Shown here: piece by piece, positions 40,706-51,800 of the stretch | Position numbering within the stretch: the first letter of the stretch is position 1 | Layout: each line of letters opens with the position of its first letter | Notes under the pieces: model-generated | What the model saw: only the letters and a program-made list of their open reading frames with translations | Told to the model about the DNA's origin: nothing | Database searches by the model: none | Position numbers and translations under genes: made by a program | Assembly: GCA_904063045.1 (NCBI GenBank) | Contig: CAJFCJ010000004.1 | Span: 1,977,713-2,041,712 of the forward strand | Length of the DNA stretch: 64,000 nucleotides | Reading direction: 5' to 3' | Source: Dimorphilus gyrociliatus | Taxonomy: Eukaryota; Annelida; Polychaeta; Dinophilidae

Positions 40706-40829
40706 GCCCATTTCATTATAAATAAACCGGCCATAAATATGTCTGTGTATATTTTCCAAATTTTCTGATTTGTTAGCAATATTTTATGAACATTTACAGT
40801 AAATATTTATGTGTTGTTCCTTACCTGTA

Positions 40830-40843
40830 CCTGTAGATGGCGC
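40830..40843 (+). promoter_or_regulatory. CTCF-like core motif between convergent genes
   Basis: CCTGTAGATGGCGC matches the general bilaterian CTCF consensus CCASYAGRKGGCRS at 13 of 14 positions by hand alignment. It lies in the VGLUT/RIM intergenic interval. Binding is an inference. Confidence 0.35.
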
Positions 40844-42123
40844 ACTCGTCAGCTCGTCCGAAAAAAATAACTGTGTTCGTATTAACGTCTATTTTTTAAT
40901 CGTCAAAAAAGTTTGTCTGCTCACTTATTGTGTAAAATTCTCTTTCATGCAGTAAAAAACTTATCTCTGCAAGTTGTCTGCATGTTGTATTTGTTTAATT
41001 AACCTTTACTATAAGTAGCGATTTTATGCAAAGCACACCATCATTTGACGTGTATTAAGCAGCAATGATAAAGGTCGCCAGGCCGATTTGTACATAGAAG
41101 GATTATTTTTATATTAATTTTTCCAGATGTTTGTCAGTATTTACCAATATTAATAATATATACAGTACAATTTTGTAAAAGTGCAGGTATATTCGTTAAT
41201 CATAAATCTATACCCAATGGCGCATTTTTACATTGTATATATTATGTTCAAGCTCTCTTTCGAAGCTTTCGATTAGAGAGCTAAATATATAGTTTCTTCG
41301 TCTTTACCCCTCCCCCCTCTTCATTTTCTCCCTTTTACGGTCCCTTTTTCGTTTCTTTTGAACATTTAGAACTTTCTTAAAGTTATCGGAGATTCTTGGA
41401 AATAGCATATTATAATTGTGTATAAAATATACTATATACATCTATATCTGTGTATATAAGAAAAAGTCTTAGTATTGTGTAGAAATGTTTCTCTTTTGAT
41501 TGTTTTGTGCGTGTGTCATATCTAGGAAATTATTATGTAACCAAATACAAGTGCGCACTTAGCAGATGATGCTCAAAAAAATTATATATTCCTCAAATTC
41601 TAAACAGTAAAGCATTCAGATCAGAATCATTTATAAACGATAAACCTACTTCATATTATCTTTGATAAACTATTAAAAAGAACATTTAGCATTTTCTTTC
41701 ACTCAGTTTTCCATTTCTCTTCTAATATATGGAAAAGAAATAGTAAAAGATCCAATTTAGTGAGTTTTAGCGATATCAAAGGATTCTTTTTCTCATTTTG
41801 CAAGAGATTTAAGGTTTGATAGGAATTGGAGGGTGAAAAATGGATGAAAAAGACGGAAAAGAAGATTATCTTTAAAAATTATGTATTACTTTTGTTTTTA
41901 AACAATGATACATATATATAAAGGTATATACACAATTTATCAATAAGAAAAGCACCAACATAGTACAAAACAAAGGAATTTCTGGAAAATATGATATATA
42001 TTAGTATATATATGTATACTATTAGCATATCAATATAGAGTTAAATGCTTAATTTAATTAACTCATAAAAATATTTGTCTTTTATAAACTTAACAATTTG
42101 ATTCATTTTCAATTAACTCCAGT

Positions 42124-42129
42124 TTTATT
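42124..42129 (-). terminator. RIM polyadenylation signal candidate (AATAAA)
   Basis: AATAAA on the minus strand 18 nt after the RIM stop codon, implying a very short 3' UTR if used. Confidence 0.45.
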
Positions 42130-42147
42130 TTTAGTTTAACTCAATTT

Positions 42148-42839
42148 TTAAAACATTTCGGCTAAAGTTTGATCATTTGAAGATTCTGGGAATATTTTAT
42201 ACCAGTTTGCAGAATATATTGATAAATCAAGATTATCTAATCTTATTAAAACTTCTCCAATACACTTTCGAGCTGCTCTATTCTTTATAAGAACTTCTAA
42301 GCATCGCCCATTTACGTTACAAGCTGAATACTTTATTTTTTGACGAAAACTTGGTGAATAGGTACCTTTGACTGATTTTGTTTTCTTTTTTTGAGTTTTC
42401 TTCTTACCATCAATTAACTGTGTTCTAACATAAATCTCTGGTGGGTTTCCAGATGGATCTATACGCAAGTCTCGTATGCATACAACGTCAACTTCCAATT
42501 GTCCTTTTGTTACTGTAAATCCTAAATTAATATCACCCTTAAATTGGCGACACTTGTTTCGTTTTGGGAATATTTGACCGGGACCGAAAACAACCGACAT
42601 GTCATCCTTTCCATCTTTCTTCCAATTTTCTTCAATGTCTTCTAAGTCGCTGGCCGAAGTCCTTGAATTTGATCTTGAACTTGCGTCACTTCTTGAACTC
42701 TTTCCACCTATTGAGTCTTCTTTTCTCATACGTAACTTCTTAAGATTGTGAGCACTGTGACTTTTGCTTGCTAATCGACACTCGTTAGCAGCCGCTTCGG
42801 AGGAATCTTTTAAATAGATATGTTCATTAAATAGGTCAT
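42148..42839 (-). CDS. RIM: RIM exon 15 (linker, C2B, stop)
   Basis: It encodes a Ser/Arg-rich linker, then C2B: KGDINLGFTVTKGQLEVDVV (compare RIM GDIQIG---KKGQLEVEVI), and WYKIFPESS near the end, followed by a short tail LAEMF and TAA. Confidence 0.95.
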
Positions 42840-45800
42840 CTATAATCAAAAGTGCATATTTTACCTAGACTTTTCGATCTTTTATCTTGTAAGACAACTG
42901 TAACCTTTTGGAAAACATCAGACAAACGTCTTATTGTAGATTTACTCTTGGATTTTCCTAGAATATATAAGAGAGATTACGATAAATACCCAAGAGACGT
43001 AGGCGGAAATTGAAAGCGCCTTACCCGGAACTTGCAAAAACACCTCGTCAGTAGCACTACCGGCGTTGCGTTCTTCTTCGTTACCTAAACCCGAATAGTA
43101 AACATTCACTACAAACATATAAATCAAAACGTATACTTTCCATGTGCCAAAACGGGAGCTGATTTATAAACAACAGTTTTTTGTAAGGACAACAATTGAC
43201 ATTCCGGAAATTTGGAATTTCCTTCTATGGGTGTGTGGAATTTTGTAAAAACATAAATAAATGAAAAGGTAAAAATGTACTTTAGTCTATTGAACAAGCT
43301 TACAGAAGCTGCTAGTCATAGGGTTATATCTATATATATATATGGTACACAGTAGGATATATTTATATATCAAAAAAAATGATAAATTCGAATACTATGG
43401 TTCTGAGCTGTGTTTAGCTCATTAAAACTGACCTAATTAATACTATCAATCTTCAGTGTATAGCTATTATAGTATTTTATACTTTTAATTAACTAATTTT
43501 ATCTTTAAATGGATGGATCAGAATAATGTTACAGAAAAAGGCTTTCTTTATTCCTGTTGAGTTGCGGTGCCATCTATCAGCTATGGAGAAAATATACGGA
43601 AACATACATTTGTCCAAAGCAAATACAGGAGGAGATTTTAGTCTTGCATGATATTTTTTCAGCTATTAATTCGTATATTAAATACCGTAAATATGAAATT
43701 TATGTTATACTGTAATTATTGTTATTAAAGGGAGAAATAAAATTAAAAGATAAAAATGAAAGCAATGCAATATCTAGTTGTTTGCAGTTAGAGAAGCCAT
43801 TGAGTATAGCTGGTGATATATTTATTCCTTGGAAAAAGGGCGAAAATCAAAAGGTTAATATTTTCCTAGCAGTCGTAAAAATGTTCAGATAAATGATTGT
43901 GTAATTTTTTGATTGATTGGGACGAGATAAATCGTACAGAAATAATTGATTGCTCTTACTACGTACTCTAAGAACAGTTAAGGGTTTTTGGTGATGTTTA
44001 TATTAAAGATACAAACGAAGAAACACTCACCCGTTTTCTTGTTTAGAATTTCTTTACATTTATCGTGAGCAGGTGTTGCTGGAAGAGCTGGTAAACTTGA
44101 CCAATTTGGCCTTTCATAATCTGAAGATTTTCGTCTAGCTTTTGGTGTTGGACTTGGGAGTCCACAACTATTTTCGTCGTGATCTTCCAAATTATACCAT
44201 GTTGCAGGACCGGTTGATGCTATATCGGAAAGATCCAATAGTATTTCACCCATAAAAGTATGGACATTGTCAGACGGATCATCCCAAACCGTTAATTCTA
44301 AAGTAGACTTTGGAAGCTGTTATTTTTATACAATATATTTAATTATTATTCCACAAGATATTAAGTAGATAATCAATAACCCTTTCTACGCGTAATTATC
44401 TTTTAAAGAGAATTGTCCGTCTAATAGTGTTCTAATAGTGACATCTGAGATTGGTAAGATACTCGAGAGTCTGATTTACAATCAGGCAACTCCTCATTAT
44501 AGTCTTTTTAACACTATTTGACCTTAGCTCCGTGTTATAAAAATCAACAGTGAGATCATTATGTAATGTTAAATTAAGGATACAACATAAACCATATTAT
44601 GCAAATAGGCTTAGTTGTTAATCTATTTTCTGCATAATTTTAAAGAATATCTAAGGCTCGATTATCATAGTATATCGACATTTTCAAATTACAACTTAAT
44701 GTAAAAAGTTAGAATGTCTGTTTCTTAATTAGATGTTGATAAAGTTCAATTAGTTTGATTTTGGTTTTCGTTGTTAATAAGAAAATATTCATAATCTGTT
44801 ATATAAGAAAGAGCATATAATATGCACTGTGTAAAGAAAGTCTAAGTAGGAAGATCTGTATGATTTTGATTTAAGTACTAAAGAAACAATAGTAAATTAA
44901 TTGATTGAAATAATTATTATGAAAGGTTTTGAAAGAAAATTAAATGAAATATGGATAATATGCGTCATATTAAATTTACATGCAAGCAGTAAATACTTAT
45001 ATATATTCAGAATTATTAAATAAATAGCTTCTTTTACATTTTACATGATTTAAAGATGATTAAAATAATTAAATTGTGTAATAAAAAAGTGTTACGTAAC
45101 ACTTACATCACTTTTTGCAACTTCTTTAAACTCTAGAGTCTCATTCCATTCAGGATTGCAAGAGTTTTCACAAATTCTCGTTTTTAATCTTTCTCTTCTC
45201 TTTCTTTTAGGTAGTAATCTCATTCTAATGTAAGAATGGGGCATATCTTTTTCAGGCCCTTCCCTTACAGGGAAATCTTCTCCTTTCAGAGCATCTATAA
45301 TTAAACTATCTTCTATTTCGCTATAATTTATTCTTATTTTTATTCTGCCAATAACATGTCGAGTTCTTTTTATAGTATCAATCTAAAAAACAACGGAGTT
45401 TATCAATCTATTATATTTTTAATGATTTTATAATTAAAAAACAAATTAAATATTATTTAATGCTGTTGAAAAGACGCTAACTGATCCTGAAGTTTGAGGT
45501 GACAAACAATTTTCGGGTTGCAAGTTTTTATGATGAGCTGTTTTCCTTTCGTCATCTAAAGAGGAAGAATTACTATTTAATAATGCTGCTTTTATTAGTA
45601 ATAGAGTTAGACTATTGTGTAGAAGGATTACATAATTTTTACTAAATCATATCAAAAATTAATTACTATTTTCAAGCCATTTGGGAATGCTTTTCGAACG
45701 ATATTTATTAGACGAAAGTCTATTTTTACTGCAATAGAATTTGTACAATATATTATTATCAAAGTGAAAAGTTGTGTAAATGCTCACTTGATATGACTTA

Positions 45801-48800
45801 AAATTAAATGAACGTTATCCCCACTAGACGAAATAGTTTCTCGAGTTTCTTCATATGTTGCATCTATTAAACTTCTTCCATTCCATTCTAAAACTTGATC
45901 ACCTATGAAAGAGATTATTTTGTTAAATGTCAGCAAGTTTTGTTTCTCTTATAAATAATTCCTGTAACCTTCAACAATGCCGTATTGGCTAGCTAAGCTA
46001 TTTTCTTGAACATCAACAACAAATGCCCCTAGTTTTCCATCAGAATTCATTTTACCTCCAACAACCCTCATTCCTAGACCATTTGCTGTGTGGAATACAA
46101 AGAATACTGAATAAAAGAATGTTTAAAAGTATTGTATATAGACTTCTGTAAGATGTGTCCGTAGGGTCTTTTTGTAAAACAACTTCGAATGAACAGGCTG
46201 AACATTTTCTCTCTATTTAATAGGGGAAGAATTTGTAATTTCTATACAACTATTTGCTATCTAATTAAACCTCTTGAGGCAGAACCTTCAACATTTTCTT
46301 GAATGTACTGAACCCTACTGTTTCTTCGATTATATTCAAGTTCTAAGAAAAGCAATATGTAATTATATATTTCAAAGGGAAGCTTCTTCTATTTATATAA
46401 TAAACTTTACAAACCTGTATCTATTAAATCTATTGTTGGCTGCTGAATCAACATGGACGGTATAACCCATTTGGACTCTTTTTTATGCTTAATCGACCGA
46501 CGTCTTTCCTCTTCAATATCTTCTAAAGTTCTACTTACTCTTCGTTGAATTGAAAACTCTTCTTTTTGTTGTACGAACTCTCTATTTTTTTCTCCTTCGT
46601 ATTTGATTCTATCTTCAAAACTCTTTCTACGAACTGTTCCTGAATCATCACTGTCAACACTCTCTGTATCAGTCCTTTGAAAGAAGGAAACGTGGGGATT
46701 TAGGAAGTTCCAGTTAACAGGGGAATTCGTTTGATCTGATTGCGTTCCATCCAAACATCTTGAATCAACGTATTTATGGCCAGGCCCCTTTTCTGAGTGA
46801 ATGTCAGCAGCATCAACAGAATCGTATTGTCTTAAGCCAGCCAGTTTGAGCCGTCTCATCTTTTCTTGGACAGGTCTTCTTCTTGACATTTCAGAATCGG
46901 CATTTTGACATAAACTCCTAATTCTATTATCTGATTCCATCCAAATTTCCCTCCTCCTCGATTTGTCTAAAACTGAATTATGTCTTTGTAAGAGAGATTT
47001 ATTTCTAACAAGTTCATCACTTGATCTTCGTCGCTGAAATGGAGGAGGGAGTTTAGCAGACTGAACTCTTGACATTATTAGATGCTTATTGTTTGTATTA
47101 TACATTTCCACTATATCCTGAGCAGTTTTAAACATTCCATTCATATGGTTATCTGTATAGATATCCTCTGCATGGGAGAAGGAAAATCTTCCTTTTCTCT
47201 CCCGAATGGAGGTTCTATTAGAATCTGAGTCAAAGAAACCTTCTTGTTCCGATACATTCTTTGTTCTTTGCCTCGCTGCTGATTCTCCAAGAGAAATAGC
47301 ATCCTGAGGACTATTAAAAAAGTGAACCAGTTAAAGTTATAAAGTGGGATAGCGTTTGTAAATAAATAATCCGTTGTCAGCATAACCTGGTTAAGTACTT
47401 TCTGTTAATACACGGTGTCAAATAAAATAAATTATACAGCTAAGTATTGAAAGAGAAATCATTTGTTTTGAAAAATCAAAAGAAAAAAACCTGTTCAATT
47501 GAAAAGTTCTTAATGGATATTTTCTATGAAAATAGTAAAATATATATAGATATGGTTAGTATAATAATACACGTAGTGGTCGATTATTAAAGTAAAAGCC
47601 TTAAGAAAATTAAGCAATCACATCCCATATGACTCTACTGGAGAATATCAACTTTACAAGGTCATTAGAGAAAATGATCGTTTCATATTGCTCTTGTTTT
47701 ATCTCAATATTTATTTTAGGAAGATTAACAGTAATAGTCTGTATGACGTTTTATCCTATTTTCATAGGTTTAATCAGTTAGATTACTATTTGAGTATATC
47801 TAGCTATACCTTTAATTAGCGAGTGTCACTAGTAAGATATTTACTAGGTTTCATGTCTATAAAAGATTTTATTTTAAGTTGCAGAAAATTTCTCTTATTC
47901 TACATTAGTTGTTGAGTAATTCAAAGCTACCTTATTCGTATGACAACATGCTCAAAAACAAAACTCGTTTCCTAATGGATAATAAAGATAGCAAACTCTT
48001 CTTCAATATATTTTCAAAACAGTTGCTATAATTTGAATAGAGTAATGAAAGAAATATATTATATGTGAAAAGCAGAGAAGTTAGAGGAAGGAAAAACAGA
48101 AGAAGAATGAATAGAAGATGTAGAAGGAATAGACTGTTTAATTTCCTAATTTTGGAACCTTTGTATTCGTTTATCATACATATTATAGTTTACTATTACA
48201 CAAATATGTTACAATATATATACTGTATATATATATATATATATACATGTATATATATTCATATATGTATCAATGTACTTTTTAATCTTGCTTACTCAAG
48301 TGATATTCCTATGTGATTGTTGATAGTTTTTTGTTATAATGTATTTAAATTTATAAATTCTCTTTTTTTTAAGCAATAAATATATTGCATAAGAGAAAAA
48401 AATTCTGTTTTGTTCTAAGAATTACGGACATGTTACCTCTTTAATGTACTAACTGGAGGTAATTGAAGAGGAAGCGTCAGATGAAATATTCAATGGTAAC
48501 GTTTACAGGTTTTTATCGAATATTCAACGTTTTAGCTACAGCATTTCTTTTTAATACGAGAAACCGAATTAACTTCCTACTCTATTTGCTTATTCAAATA
48601 CGTTTCTAATGAATTTCTCTTTAAAAGGAGTTGCCACTATAGAAAACATTTTAATATAGCTAATTAACTGTAAAGTTATTAGGATATTTTAAAAAAATTA
48701 ATGAGTTTCTAGAGGTTTGATGCAGTTAATTTGTTAATATATGGATATAATATTAAATATACAAACTTTCTACTTCTACTCTTTCTCCTCTCTCTTGGAT

Positions 48801-51800
48801 GCTCATCGACTTCGTCAGAAAAAGAATGCCCTTTCTTTAGTTGCCTAGCAACACTTTCCTCATCTGCATGCCATGCTGTATCGCTGTGTAATCGACGTCG
48901 GTGTTTAGCAGTCTTCTTTTCGTCAACAGGCTCACTGGGAACGCTATGAGATCTTGAAAATGGTCTTCCAACTGAATTTGCAGATAATCCACTCTCTGTA
49001 ACCATCTTTAAGTGACGTTTTTGCTCGCATAATTTACAACGCCACAATTCTAAGCGTTTCTGTATAAGTTCATATGGCGTAATTCATATTTTTAATTAAA
49101 TTTTTTTGCCATATTACGAACCTTTCCTTTAACTTTATGGAAAATTACAGCACATGGACGGCAAACTATTTTGCCACAATTTTCACATTTGATTGCGTCA
49201 CTTTTCCTCTTCTTCGAGCAAAGTCGGCATCTTTGATCTTTTTCTCTAGCTTTTTCTTTACTTTCAAAATGCTCGGCTTCAGTTTCTAAACGCCTAAAAC
49301 AATATGCAATATGGCAATGAAACAATTAAAAAAATTTGACAATCTCGTGTATAACGTTTGGCTAAATGATAGTAGAAAATGGTAGATTCGATTAATAATA
49401 GAATATGTATACTACGTATAAACAAATATACTATAGGAGTAATGCCTAAATGATGAATTATGAATTTTCTTTGTATATTAATAAACAGTTTAGTATATAT
49501 TGTACACTTTAAATATCATATATAAACTTATACTGTATTTTTGCAGTATACATTAAACTGCACTTAGTACAATCTATTCCTCAATATAATTTAGTATACT
49601 AAAGTATTCTTTTAAAAAATGACTAGTGGTAAAAAGGATTGGATGAAAGCGAATACACACAAAAAAAAACGTTAAAATTGACTGAGTTTACTAATCATTT
49701 TATTAGCAATATAGGTAATTTAAGGCTATAAAAATAACAGTAATAAGGAAAACAGATACTTCAGAAATCATAATTTAAACTCTAATCAAAATAGATTTCG
49801 TTTAAAACCATATCTAACTTTTCATGTCCTATTTTTAGTTGTTTTCCTTGTCAATTACACTAACAGCAAGTTATTTTTTAAGAATAACGCTCTAGAACAA
49901 AGGGATTTTTATTCGAGAAAACTATACGTGACATAGACAAAGTCAACAGAGAGAGAAAATGGTATTTTATAGCTACCTCTTGTTAACGTGTGGCCATTAT
50001 AATTACATCCACTTTTTTCCCTACGCTATATAGTTCCTATAAAGACTAGACACGAAATCCCTATTTAATTCTACTTATTTTTCTTTATTTTGAAATTTTT
50101 TCAGGCTAGATTTAATAATATTAATTCGAAACTTTATACAATTTTGTTCTTTTTCTTTTTTTTTTAATTTATATTTAGCGTTTTCTCTCCTCATTTTACG
50201 TTATATTTTCTATCTAAATAATAATACATATATTACTTTTCAGCTTCAATTCCTTCTATATAAGCAATTCTGATTCAAAGGCGGAAGTGACGCCTTTTTG
50301 AATTACTTTACGCTCTTACGGTTATGTTTTAAAAAGGGATAAATAATAAAAACATTTAGCGTTTCTTCCTCTTTACATATACATTCTGTATTCTGATCCG
50401 TTGATTTAATATTAATCTATCCGGTGTTTTTGTCCTTTTGTATTTTTTTCTTTATTATTAAATTATACTATTTTTCACCAATAAGTTACAATTGGGAGAG
50501 AAAATTACTTTTTTCTTCAATTATGCTTAGTAAGGCGGAAAAACTATTTTTTTCTAAATAGACTTTGAAGGCTAGATTTATATTTCATAAAGATAGACAC
50601 AAACACATAAATAAACTGTTTTCGTTTTGTTGTCTATTTATCTGAAACTTTCCGGTGTTACTTATATAAAAAAGGAAAAAAAAGGAGAATAGACATTCTA
50701 TTTTTATCAGATATATGAAATACATTAGATAAATATAAGTCTTGTTTACTTGTCCATCTACAAATGAGAAATGCAATATTTCCCCCGTTTTATGCTAAAA
50801 AGAAAATATCTTTATGAAGGCGTCTAATATTGTTGTGTTATCTTCTTATTAAAACTATGCATTTACTACTAACAATTAAAACTTTATATAAACAGTATAG
50901 TAAAGATATATTTATATAGTAAATACTATAGTACGTACTACGCATTAATGTCAATTAGAATTAATATTCTGACTTTTTCGTGACTAGCAAAGAGGAACAG
51001 TTGGAAGAGAGTAGTAAATTTACTCTCAAGGTCTTTTGTTTAACAAGCTGTAAGTCTTCAAACATGATAGGGTTGAGTTGGTGGCTTTAAAAATATCATA
51101 GTAATTATGCGTACCCTGTCCTTAAGGAGAAGGGTAAAAAATAATAATAACTATAAAAAAGAGTAGAATTGCTTTTCTTTTCATTTTGTTCGCAGTATTA
51201 GAAAATTTAAGGTTTTTAAAGAGAATGACGCCCATTATACGTTTGGCGTTTATTGAAATATAGTTTCACTTGAATATCACATCAGTGTATTTATAAAAGT
51301 AGTGAATGGATAGAAAGGAAAAAAAACATCAGCAAAAATTATTCGTTCATCGTGTAATTATCTAAAAGTCCATGTGTACCTAACAATACATGCAAGGCAT
51401 GTATTGAGAATATATAGTCGTTATGTCTAATAAAAATCATTGTTTCGTAGAATATAAAAACTAAGAAAGAGAAGAAGATAAAGAGGAAGAAGAAGAAGAA
51501 GAAAAAAGAGGGATATACATAATATATTAACATGCTTCATATATGTACAGTAGATATATATTAAATATTTTACATGTAGTGATCGATAATTGTGATTATC
51601 TTTGTTTTTTATTATATTAAAATTAGTGAGTTAAAAGGCACTCTATATATTAATAAGGAAAATTTAATTCTGGATGCTTGTCCCCAATCCTTTTTTTTAT
51701 TCACTCTATTTCTGTATCCGAAAATGGTGACAGACCGTTTTTCGTAGTACAATGAGGAAGAAAATGTATTAGACAAGGGGATTGCGCATACATCAAACCT

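Larger units (their letters stand above)
39600..42123. other. Tail-to-tail interval between VGLUT and RIM
   Basis: About 2.5 kb of A-rich and TA-rich sequence. It has TA arrays near 39920-39938, 40300-40350 and 40660-40705, and a TAGATGGCG motif at 40834-40842. No coding sequence was recognised. Confidence 0.8.

Noticed and set aside
47141-47383. Minus-strand frame ending RISIQITI
   Set aside because: It overlaps RIM exon 5 in another frame; the phase from exon 4 selects the other frame.
48450-48552. Open plus-strand patch (EVIEEEASDEIFNG) in RIM intron 4
   Set aside because: Only about 34 codons, a stop immediately upstream, no ATG and no matching neighbours.
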